Positions 18,601-28,400 of a DNA stretch of 64,000 nt are shown here, one piece after another. A program made the position numbers and the translations under genes. The DNA is taken from positions 62,001 to 126,000 of the forward strand of contig NZ_CBDDGH010000005.1 of the NCBI RefSeq assembly GCF_965227725.1, in the 5' to 3' direction. How positions within the stretch are numbered: position 1 is the first letter of the stretch; each line of letters opens with the position of its first letter. The notes beneath the pieces were generated by a model. That model worked only from the letters and a program-made list of their open reading frames with translations. It ran no database searches and was not told where the DNA came from. Source of the stretch: Shimia sp965227725. Lineage in GTDB: Bacteria; Pseudomonadota; Alphaproteobacteria; Rhodobacterales; Rhodobacteraceae.

Positions 18601-20456
18601 ATTTCTTTAAAAATGCCACGGGGCAGGTGCTGGCCTTTGAGCAGGGGCCGGACGGGGCTTTGTACTACATCACCACGTTTCAGACCGGGAATGTCTTTAC
18701 CTTTCAGGGGACCGTCAATCGGATCAGTTTTGATGACGGCAATCAGGCCCCTGAGGGCAATGGCATAGAGCTTGCCCCCGGTGATCAACAAAGTGCGACT
18801 GCGCCTCATACCGTGGCCTTTATTGCTGACGTGACAGATCCGGACGGGGACGCGCTGAGCTATCAGTGGTCCTTTGGGGACGGCACTGACCTTGATGGCG
18901 ATGGCATCGGCGACACCGCCACATCCACAGAGGCCAACCCGACCTATACCTACACGGATTTTGGGCAATATGTTGTCGAGCTGGTGGTGACGGACGCCAA
19001 TGGCGCGGCCACTGTTTTTGACAGTCAGATCATCACGGTTGGCAGCGCCCCGACGCCGGTTATCTCGGGGCCGGTTGACGGGGGCACTTATCGTGCGGGT
19101 CAGACGATCGAGTTGAGCGGCTTTGCCAATGATCTGCAGGACGGGCTGATTGATGGGGATGATCGGCTGATCTGGACCACAACCTTCCAGCTTGGCCAGA
19201 TCCAGCGACCGGGCCCTATTGACGGCACCGCGGACACCGCTGCGGGTGTCAGCTTTGTGACCCCGGACACGGGCAATCTGGAAAGCACACTGGATGGTAT
19301 TGGTGTGTTTCTCACCGCGACCGACAGCGACGGGCTGTCGCGCACCACGCAAATCAACCTGACCGCTGAAAAAGCCCTACTGACATTTGACGCGCCGGTG
19401 GATGACTACTCCTTTGTTTTTGACAACCGCGCTCAGGGCGGGGATTTCACTTTCAATTCCATCATTGATTTCAACCATACGATTGAAGCGCAACAAAGCT
19501 ATCAGGCCGACGGTGTGACCTTCAATTTTGTGGGCTGGGATGACGGTGTCAGCGACCGGATACGCAGCTTTACCACCCCGGAAGCCGGGCAGGATTTCCG
19601 ACCTGTCTATGCCCCCGCGCCGCAACCCAATCAGGCGGTTGATCTCAACGGATCCGGCTTTATCGACACCGAGCGGCTTGTCTTGTCAGACGATTTCACC
19701 ATCGAAGCCTGGGTGAGGCATGAAAGCGGTCCCATCAACAATGTGGACGGGATTGCCGGGTCTGACATCGGCTTTGGCGAGGCGGGCGCGACCGACATCA
19801 ACTTCTACAATGGACGTGTGCGCATCTATGCCGAGGAATTCACCGGCGGCAATGACCCGATCATCGCCAATCATGTCACACAAAGCGGCGTCTGGACCCA
19901 CTATGCCTTTGTGCGGGAGGGGGCTGATCTGCGCCTTTATGTGGATGGCGGCCTCGACAAAGCGGTCACCACAAGCTGGCGCGGCGATTTCACCCTCGAC
20001 AAGTTGGCCGGAACGGTGCTGAGCGGCGGCCTCTCAGGCCAAATTGACGAATTCCGCGCCTGGTCCGTCGCCCGAAGCGCCAGCCAGATCGAGACGTTCT
20101 ATGATCAGACCTTGGAGGGGGGAGAAGCTGGTCTCGTCCGCTACCATCAGTTTGACGGCTCCTTGGCGGATGTGGCAGGATCATCCGCGCCGTCCAGCCT
20201 GCCAGCCTCAGCAACCTACACAGCCTCTGCCGCACCGCTGGCAGATCCCGCAGCGCAAAGCGCCGCTCTGGGCGCGGATGCCTTTGTCTTTCAGACATCT
20301 GATGAGACGTTCCCAGCGGAGACCCAGCTTGCTGTTATGCCGCAAATGGCACCCGAGCCGACCCCGATGGCGCCGGAGGGTGGAGGTGCATTTGAGCATC
20401 TTGAGGGGCTGGGCAGTCAGGATCTTCAAATGGCTGATGTGGATGGGTTTCTGTAG
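15687..20456 (+). CDS. Giant secreted LamG / PQQ sorbosone dehydrogenase / PKD fusion protein
   Basis: About 1,589 residues. ATG 15687 is preferred over GTG 15678 because AAGGG lies 7 bp upstream. There is no signal peptide; a LamG domain starts at once (LTLSGNFTIEAWV), which points to type I secretion through the C-terminus. Order: LamG (about 10-185), carbohydrate-binding-like domain (about 205-380, IVNAGFEAQ), LamG (about 385-590), PQQ-type glucose/sorbosone dehydrogenase propeller (about 600-1010; VDGLFLPTDLAFLPDGRMLVI, CCHQGGGLSFG, HGLRNGWRSSYD, GADYGWGPNDYPG), PKD domain (about 1030-1110; YQWSFGDGTD), further beta domains, and LamG (about 1310-1500). The propeller family oxidises aldoses with PQQ. 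No RTX repeats are visible. It probably acts on or binds matrix sugars. Confidence 0.82.
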   Translation: MTMLQTESVSVGVPELTLSGNFTIEAWVLPAAGSAVDNRDGIVAGPSQDINFYNGQIRVFDLNNGRDQVISGTRTNPGEWHHYAIVREDGVTRIYRDGVLDAVSAGSSWTSDFTINRIAGGFAGAFDGAMDELRIWDGARSAAEIRDTFDSTVPTGSDGLLRYYNFEASNGQLVDATGNSPSVALPAGATTATSTAPVTDGTTAEVVSVAIVNAGFEAQALGDFQSTQTITGWDLSGGSMGVWNPNTAFFTEQAPEGENVAYIDNGGSISQTLGETFEAGRSYRLSAAISNESPGGENLGWEIRLYAGAQLLGALGADQVQAANGSFAEAQLVLNAADLTAFSGSVGQPLRIELFDAVLPGENNAHFDDIRLEYAQAATFPDTVPPAPIANRALAANGDAIDVPNLTIQGDFTVAAWVKHAPGEAISNADGILVGPNSDLNFFQGRLRLYDNTVGPRDVIVANHVSEPGEWTHYAVTRENGETRLYVDGQLNAFAPQGWNEDLVIDKIAGSVLGERNGSGLTGEIDELQIWDVARSAAEVSQDMQMNLPANTPGLLRYYSFDGAEEAVVDLTGASAPVPLPDSAALVPSTIPVAPPPPEDGQFIDSQVVDGLFLPTDLAFLPDGRMLVIEKSGIVKIVSDPTNFGSDVETYLDLSGQTLNDAERGLLAVEVDPEFESNGQIYFYYTKIEEGEGRTTVARFTHQENAGGSSSRATLSSEEVLWQENDVTSSCCHQGGGLSFGYEPIDANDPSPWKIYIVTSDEFTPANSQDLTNPDGKVHRINKTDGSVPEDNPYYDPAVAARYDPSVDAAGAISTSAENLAIDPEGVLTTIHSHGLRNGWRSSYDQESGTLFIGEVGGNSNNTSDEDIHIAVAGADYGWGPNDYPGFDGEGYLPNPNDPGNPIFSYPHLGGPGQGDGLQNGGASITGGVVYRGDLFPTEYNGAYFYGDWVRNWIRYLEIDYSGDTPELVSDNFFKNATGQVLAFEQGPDGALYYITTFQTGNVFTFQGTVNRISFDDGNQAPEGNGIELAPGDQQSATAPHTVAFIADVTDPDGDALSYQWSFGDGTDLDGDGIGDTATSTEANPTYTYTDFGQYVVELVVTDANGAATVFDSQIITVGSAPTPVISGPVDGGTYRAGQTIELSGFANDLQDGLIDGDDRLIWTTTFQLGQIQRPGPIDGTADTAAGVSFVTPDTGNLESTLDGIGVFLTATDSDGLSRTTQINLTAEKALLTFDAPVDDYSFVFDNRAQGGDFTFNSIIDFNHTIEAQQSYQADGVTFNFVGWDDGVSDRIRSFTTPEAGQDFRPVYAPAPQPNQAVDLNGSGFIDTERLVLSDDFTIEAWVRHESGPINNVDGIAGSDIGFGEAGATDINFYNGRVRIYAEEFTGGNDPIIANHVTQSGVWTHYAFVREGADLRLYVDGGLDKAVTTSWRGDFTLDKLAGTVLSGGLSGQIDEFRAWSVARSASQIETFYDQTLEGGEAGLVRYHQFDGSLADVAGSSAPSSLPASATYTASAAPLADPAAQSAALGADAFVFQTSDETFPAETQLAVMPQMAPEPTPMAPEGGGAFEHLEGLGSQDLQMADVDGFL

Positions 20457-20801
20457 GGTATCGGTTGGATAGTGAGGTTGGGGGCAGGGGTATCTGCTGC
20501 CCAACCAACCAAAGCGCGGAAGACCGCAAAACACCTGGACTAGGGACCGGGGGAGCTCAACAGTCGTTTCAGTTCAATCAATGAACCTGAGCCGATTCAG
20601 CATATTGCATGCGCCAGATGCAATGGTTTTGCTCAGCAAACTCCGTATGTGTTGTGGCGCCTAAATGGGGCATGCCTTTGCCCCATCAACACTCCATCAC
20701 CACAACACTCTCTCCCAGATTCGGTCGCTTATTGGCCATGAGTGTCCTTCGTTTTGTCAGACATGGCGGGAGACCACTTCAGTGGGAGGCTTAAATCTCA
20801 T
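20457..20801. other. Intergenic region between convergent giant genes
   Basis: No gene is seen. The stretch contains an imperfect G/C hairpin at about 20475-20505 and a nested palindrome at 20649-20708, either of which could end transcription from both sides. Confidence 0.55.
20649..20708. terminator. Nested palindrome between convergent genes
   Basis: The outer arms GTGTTGTGG (20649-20657) and CCACAACAC (20700-20708) enclose a perfect inner hairpin ATGGGGCA-tgcctt-TGCCCCAT (20665-20686). Its position between two converging genes suggests a bidirectional terminator, though no T-tract is present. Confidence 0.45.
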
Positions 20802-22367
20802 TTAGACAAAATCAAAATTGTAGATCTCAAAGCTGTCGATTTCCCCATCCAGATAGGATCTCAGAAGTGTGGCGCTGTCGTTGGCGCTGCGGACCTGGCT
20901 GGCACCCAATGTGAAGGGTTCGTTGTTGTTCATCAGACCCACCGGATCGTCATTGAGGATCGGATCCTCGTTGAAGCCGAGGAACACAAAGTCATCGCCG
21001 TTTTTCTCAAACAGTGTCATGCCGTTCACGTCGCTGACCTGATAGACCAGCGTGAAGGCCTCACCAGCGGTCACGGTTCCGGCAGCTGTTTCAATGAGAT
21101 AGCTCTCCGTGGCGCTTTGATGCCGGATCAGGATCGAACCGTCGCCATCCACCAGCGCGGTCAGGTGGTCACCGTTGTCAAACCCGCGAGAATCGCGCGA
21201 GAAGAGCGCCTGCCAGGAGGCGTCGTTCACATTGGTTCCGCTGTCCGTTCCATCCAGCGCGTCAATCGTAAAGGTGATCTGGATCTGGGCGGTTTTGACC
21301 AGATAGGGCGCGATATTGGCAATTTCTACGTAGTCGTTGACGCCGTCCAGTTGCACCGCTCCCATTTCAACCTGCGCCCCGCGCTGCAGCAGTGCTGTAT
21401 TGGCATTGGCAGATCCGTCAAACCCCGGCAGGTTTTCATCGTTAAACAGCCATTGGCCGAGCAGGGACGCCGGGGGTGGGGCCTGGGTCACATCGATTGT
21501 CACAGTGGCAGTGTCGCTGCCGCCATTGCCGTCTGAGACGCGGTAAACAAAGCTGTCCTGACCAAAGAAGTTGTCATCAGGCACATAGGTGAACCGCCCG
21601 TCGGACTGCAGGACAAGAACGCCGTTGCTGACATCGGTTTCAAGGCCGACCGACAGCGGGTCATCCTCCGCGTCACTGTCAGCACCCGCGCCATTGTCCA
21701 CAAGCACGTTGCCCTGCACGGATTGATCCTCCTCCGTTTCAAAGCTGTCGTCCGCAGCCACAGGTGCGGTGTTGAGCGCGGCGAGACCGTCAAAAATTTC
21801 AAACCGGTCAATGGCGCCTTCAAAGAAGTTCAGCAACGGATCAGCAGTGTCATCGCCACTGATCACTTGGCTAGCGCCCAGGGTCCAGGGCTCTTCATTG
21901 CCGATCAGGCCCACCGGGTCGCCCCTTGTCGCTGGGTCGGTGTTGGCCGCAACCAAGCTTGGAGCCGCGCCGTCGACGCCGACCAGAAGCTGCAAGCCTT
22001 CAGTGGGATCAAAGATATAGGCGATGGAAGCGGCGACGCCCGCAGTGATCGTGCCTGCTTCGGTTTGCAGGTAATAGCTTTGTGACCCGCTTTGATGGCG
22101 GACAAGCAGAGAGCCATCACCGTCCACCAGCGCGGTGATATGCCCGCCTCCGTCAAATCCGCTGGAGTCGCGGGAAAAGAGCGTCTGATAGCTGGTGTCT
22201 TTGATGCGGCGGCCGCTGTCTTCCCCGTCCAATGCGCTGACGGTGAAGTCCATTTCTATTCGGCCGGAAGTGAGGGTTTCATAAGGCAGAATACTCTCGA
22301 TTTCCACGTAGTCGCCAATACCATCCAACAAAGCCGCGCCAGCAGGGGCGGATACGTCATCGCGCAA
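20802..22367 (-). pseudogene. C-terminal part of the giant adhesin, out of frame with its N-terminal part
   Basis: This 521-codon frame begins at an ATG that is not a natural gene start: the coding signal in the same frame continues upstream, reading SIGRWLFDDPSNEGLDSTVNN just after the C9 tract at 22444-22452, and this matches the beginning of the second lectin domain inside the same fragment (LLGQWLFNDENLPG). The fragment carries LamG-like domain, one cadherin-like/VCBS domain (NTAPVAADDSFETEEDQSV) and a second LamG-like domain, ending in an acidic, hydrophobic tail (DSFEIYNFDFV) of the kind used by type I secretion. Removing one base from the C9 run fuses it to the 2,976-codon frame upstream. 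It is either the end of a phase-variable gene, a real frameshift, or a sequencing error. Confidence 0.85.
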
Positions 22368-22419
22368 TTGTGCCGTGTTGTTGTTGACGGTGCTGTCCAG
22401 GCCCTCGTTGCTTGGGTCA

Positions 22420-25400
22420 TCAAACAGCCAGCGCCCGATTGATCCCCCCCCCAGAAGAGGGTGGCTGGACAGTGACCGTGACGGTTGCTGTGTCTGTGCC
22501 GCCGTTGCCGTCGTCGATGGTGTAGGTGAAGCTGTCTGATCCGCTGAAGCCGTCGTTGGGGGTGTAGCGGATGGTGCCGTCGCTGTTGATCTCGGTGGTG
22601 CCGTTGGCTGCGTCGCCCACCTCGGAGATGGTCAGCGTGTCGCCTTCCACATCGCTGTCGTTGTCGCGCACGGCGATGTCGATGGCGGCGGCTGCGCCGG
22701 TGCTGGCGCTGTCATCTGCGGCCACAGGCGCATCATTCACGCCGGTCACGGAGATGGTGACGGTGGCGGTGTCTGTGCCGCCATTGCCATCTGAGACGGT
22801 GTAGGTGAAGCTGTCGGTGGTGCTGTCGCCCGCGCCAAGGCTTTCAAAGGCGCCGTTTGGATCATAGTCAAAGGTGCCATCGTCGTTGTTGGTGACCGCG
22901 CCCAGGGTGCCTGTGGTGTCAAGCCCGCTCACGGTGAGCGTATCACCATCCACATCGGCGTCATTGCCCAGAACGGAGGCGGTGACAAAGCCCGTGTCCT
23001 CATCGGTCTCAAACCCGGCCCCGCTGTCATCGTTGGCAACCGGCTGATCGTTGGCGCCGGTGATGGTGAGGGTTGCGGTGTTGGCGGTGCTGTCGCTGCC
23101 GTCGGAGACGTCATAGGCGACGGTGACCTCAAAGCTCTCATCCTGTGCGAGGTCTTCGAACTGGCCGTCATCCAGGGTGAGCTTGCCGCTGTTTGGATCA
23201 AGGCTGGTGCCGAGCACGCGGCCGTCTTCGGTGGTGATCAGGACATTCTCCACCGTCAGCGGATCGCCATTGGGATCGGAGACAAAGGCCGGATCGAGCA
23301 GATCGACCATGCGGCCGGTCTCGTCCTCGCCAAAGCCGGAGGTGATCGCGGCGACCTGCGGCGGCTGCTGGGGATCGGGGGCGACAGTGACCGTGACGGT
23401 TGCTGTGCCGCTGCCGTCGTTGCCGTCGTCGATGGTGTAGGTGAAGCTGTCTGATCCGCTGAAGCCGTCATTGGGGGTGTAGCGGATGGTGCCGTCGCTG
23501 TTGATCTCGGTGGTGCCGTTGGCTGCGTCGCCCACCTCGGAGATGGTCAGCGTGTCGCCCTCCACATCGCTGTCGTTGTCGCGCACGGCGATGTCGATGG
23601 CGGCGGCTGCGCCGGTGCTGGCGCTGTCATCTGCGGCCACAGGCGCATCATTCACGCCGGTCACGGAGATGGTGACGGTGGCGGTGTCTGTGCCGCCATT
23701 GCCGTCTGAGACGGTGTAAGTAAAGCTGTCGGTGGTGCTGTCGCCCACGCCAAGGCTTTCAAAGGCGCCGTTTGGATCATAGTCAAAGGTGCCGTCGCCG
23801 TTGTTGGTGACCGCGCCCAGGGTGCCTGTGGTGTCAAGCGCGCTCACGGTGAGCGTATCACCATCCACATCGGCGTCATTGCCGAGCACGGAAGCGGTGA
23901 CAAAGCCCGTGTCCTCATCGGTCTCAAACCCGGCCCCGCTGTCATCGGTGGCAACCGGCTGATCATTGGCGCCGGTGATGGTGAGGGTTGCGGTGTTGGC
24001 GGTGCTGTCGCTGCCGTCGGAGACGTCATAGGCGACGGTGACCTCAAAGCTCTCATCCTGTGCGAGGTCTTCGAACTGGCCGTCATCCAGGGTGAGCTTG
24101 CCGCTGTTTGGATCAAGGCTGGTGCCGAGCACGCGGCCGTCTTCGGTGGTGATCAGGACATTCTCCACCGTCAGCGGATCGCCATTGGGATCGGAGACAA
24201 AGGCCGGATCGAGCAGATCGACCATGCGGCCGGTCTCGTCCTCGCCAAAGCCGGCGGTGATCGCGGCGACCTGCGGCGGCTGCTGGGGATCGGGGGCGAC
24301 AGTGACCGTGACGGTTGCTGTGTCTGTGCCGCCGTTGCCGTCGTCGATGGTGTAGGTGAAGCTGTCTGATCCGCTGAAGCCGTCATTGGGGGTGTAGCGG
24401 ATGGTGCCGTCGCTGTTGATCTCGGTGGTGCCGTTGGCTGCGTCGCCCACCTCGGAGATGGTCAGCGTGTCGCCTTCCACATCGCTGTCGTTGTCGCGCA
24501 CGGCGATGTCGATGGCGGCGGCTGCGCCGGTGCTGGCGCTGTCATCTGCGGCCACAGGCGCATCATTCACGCCGGTCACGGAGATGGTGACGGTGGCGGT
24601 GTCTGTGCCGCCATTGCCATCTGAGACGGTGTAGGTGAAGCTGTCGGTGGTGCTGTCGCCCGCGCCAAGGCTTTCAAAGGCGCCGTTTGGATCATAGTCA
24701 AAGGTGCCATCGTCGTTGTTGGTGACCGCGCCCAGGGTGCCTGTGGTGTCAAGCCCGCTCACGGTGAGCGTATCACCATCCACATCGGCGTCATTGCCGA
24801 GCACGGAAGCGGTGACAAAGCCCGTGTCCTCATCGGTCTCAAACCCGGCCCCGCTGTCATCGGTGGCAACCGGCTGATCATTGGCGCCGGTGATGGTGAG
24901 GGTTGCGGTGTTGGCGGTGCTGTCGCTGCCGTCGGAGACGTCATAGGCGACGGTGACCTCAAAGCTCTCATCCTGTGCGAGGTCTTCGAACTGGCCGTCA
25001 TCCAGGGTGAGCTTGCCGCTGTTTGGATCAAGGCTGGTGCCGAGCACGCGGCCGTCTTCGGTGGTGATCAGGACATTCTCCACCGTCAGCGGATCGCCAT
25101 TGGGATCGGAGACAAAGGCCGGATCGAGCAGATCGACCATGCGGCCGGTCTCGTCCTCGCCAAAGCCGGCGGTGATCGCGGCGACCTGCGGCGGCTGCTG
25201 GGGATCGGGGGCGACAGTGACCGTGACGGTTGCTGTGTCTGTGCCGCCGTTGCCGTCGTCGATGGTGTAGGTGAAGCTGTCTGATCCGCTGAAGCCGTCA
25301 TTGGGGGTGTAGCGGATGGTGCCGTCGCTGTTGATCTCGGTGGTGCCGTTGGCTGCGTCGCCCACCTCGGAGATGGTCAGCGTGTCGCCTTCCACATCGC

Positions 25401-28400
25401 TGTCGTTGTCGCGCACGGCGATGTCGATGGCGGCGGCTGCGCCGGTGCTGGCGCTGTCATCTGCGGCCACAGGCGCATCATTCACGCCGGTCACGGAGAT
25501 GGTGACGGTGGCGGTGTCTGTGCCGCCATTGCCGTCTGAGACGGTGTAAGTAAAGCTGTCGGTGGTGCTGTCGCCCACGCCAAGGCTTTCAAAGGCGCCG
25601 TTTGGATCATAGTCAAAGGTGCCGTCGCCGTTGTTGGTGACCGCGCCCAGGGTGCCTGTGGTGTCAAGCGCGCTCACGGTGAGCGTATCACCATCCACAT
25701 CGGCGTCATTGCCCAGCACGGAGGCGGTGACAAAGCCCGTGTCCTCATTGGTCTCAAACCCGGCCCCGCTGTCATCATTTGAGGTCGGCGCCAGATTCGC
25801 ATCTCCAAAGACAATGTCGTCCAAGATGATGCCATCCCCGTCGCCGCCCGCATTCAGAACCACGATCCGCGCTATCGGTACATCAGAGGAGAGGCCGCAG
25901 AAAATCCGATTGTTTGCGCCTGATCCGATGATTCCATCAGAGGCTTGTGTGACGGTGTCTTCAAACAGCACTATTCCTGATGCTGACAGAAACTGGATGG
26001 TGGTCGGCGTGGTTGGGTCGTTGTGGCTGGCCCCCAGATTGCCAATCCAAAGCCCTGCGACTTCGGCAGGTTCGTCAAACACGATTTCGAAATTGTCGTC
26101 ACCGTTGTCAAAGCCGATGGCGCTGGAGGAAGTCTGGAAGATTGAGGCGGAGATGCCGTTGGGCGCTGAGTTGACGTTTACGCTTCCGGTGACCAGTCCG
26201 AGAGACGTCGGGTCGATCACGTTGATGTCGCGCGCAACAATGGTCACCCCGTCAAACTCGGTTCCGCTCAGGGTGTCCTGCGCATTAAACTCATCAAAGG
26301 TGAGCGTGGTTGCGTTGCCGATGTTCATTTGGAATTCGGCAAAATCGCGGAATGCTTGCTGGTCTCCGACCTCGACGGAAACAGTGGCTGTGTCTGTGCC
26401 GCCTTTGCCGTCTGACACGGTGTAGGTGAAGCTGTCGGTCCCCGTGAAACCGTCATTGGGAGTATAACGAATGCTGCCGTCTGGAGTGAGTTCGGTGGTG
26501 CCATTGTTGGCGTTGCCGACCTCAGAGACGGTCAGTGCGTCACCATCAATGTCTGCGTCATTGCCCAGCACATCAAGTTCGACCGCCGCGCCTGTACCGG
26601 TTTGGGCGGTGTCGTTTGTAGCAAGCGGGTCATCGTTTGCTCCTGTGATGGTGATGGTGGCGGAGTTGCCAACTGAGTCACCGCCATCGGCCACATCGTA
26701 AGACACCGAAATGTCAAACGTTTCTCCCTGCGCGAGATCCTCAAACTGCCCGTCGCCCAGCACCAGCAAGCCGGTTTCCGGATTGACACTGTTTCCGACG
26801 GTGCGCCCATCCTCCGTGGTGATCTGAACATTTTCCACATCCAGATCGTCGCCATTGGGATCAGAGACAAAAGCCGGGTCGAGCAAATCGACCAGACGCC
26901 CAGTCTCGTCCTCACCAAAACTCGCTGTGATCGGTGCGGCGACAGGGGGCTCCGGTGGGGGCGGCCCGTTTTCAATGATTGTCGCCGTCCCGACGGTCCC
27001 CGCGTTTCCGCTGGCGAGATCAGCGGTCGGCGTGATGGCCAATGTGAAGGTTTCATCCAATTCGTCGATCAGATCCGCCACAATCGGCACACTCACAAAG
27101 GCGCGGGTTTGGCCTTCGGTGAAGGAAATCACACCTGTTTGGGGGGCGTAGTCCGCATTCGCGGTGGCCGTGTCCGCGTTGGTCTGAAACGCGAAGCTCA
27201 GATCTTTGTCGGCCGGGCGTGACAAGGAGATATCAAACACCGCAATGGCGCCGCCCGGAAGGTTTTCGATGACTTCAGGAGAAGACACAAACAGCGCGAG
27301 GTTGTTGCCGGTGCCGTCGTCATCGAGGATCCAGCCTGTGGTGCGGATCACCGGGGCGTCGCCTGCAAGCGCGGCGCCGCTGGGGTCAAAGAGCTCGAGC
27401 ACCACGGCTTCATCGGTCTCATCCACCGCATCCGCATCGATGCGGTAGCTGACGGTTTTGGAGGTCTCGCCGGGGGCAAATGTGAGGGTGCCTTCCAGGG
27501 TGCCGTAGGCATCGGTCTGTCCGGTGCTGGAGCCGCTGGAGCCAACCCCGCCGGTGCCCGCCAGCAGGCGGAAATCCACGGTGACCTCATCAGCAGAGGG
27601 TCCGTCCAGAGAGACGGTCCAGCTCAGGAAGTTGGGGTCCACGCCGGAGGTGGCTTCAAAATTGGAGGCCGCGCTGACGTTGATGGTGGGGGCGCTGCCG
27701 CCCGCATCATCGTCAAAGATCTCCGCAGACCCGAGGGAGACATTGGCCACCGGAGCGGGCTTGGTGAAATCCAGGGTGAAGAGCTCGGACGGCTCAACCT
27801 TGGTGTCGCCAAAGACCGGCACGGTGACCGAGGCGGAGGTCTGCCCGGCGGCAAAGGTGAGGGTGCCGGAGGTGGCGGCGTAATCCTCACCGGCCAGCGC
27901 GGAGCCGTCGATTGTGGTGTAATCAACGGTGAAGCTTTCCGGCGCCGGGCGCGACAGGGAGATGTCAAAGGAGGCCTGCGTCTGGCCGCTGTCCCCTTCG
28001 AGCACCACCGGGCGGGAGACAAACAGCGCGAGGTTGTTGCCGGTGCCGTCGTCATCAAGGATCCAGCCTGTGGTGCGGATGACCGGGGCGTCACCTGCGA
28101 GCGCGGCGCCGCTGGGGTCAAAGAGCTCGAGCACCACGGCTTCGTCGGTCTCATCCACCGCATCCGCATCGATGCGGTAGCTGACGGTTTTGGAGGTCTC
28201 GCCGGGGGCAAATGTGAGGGTGCCTTCCAGGGTGCCGTAGGCATCGGTCTGCCCGTTGCTGGAGCCGCTGGAGCCAACCCCGCCGGTGCCCGCCAGCAGG
28301 CGGAAATCCACGGTGACCTCATTGGCCGAGGGCCCGTCCAGAGAGACGGTCCAGCTCAGGAAGTTGGGGTCCACGCCGGAGGTGGCTTCAAAATTGGAGG

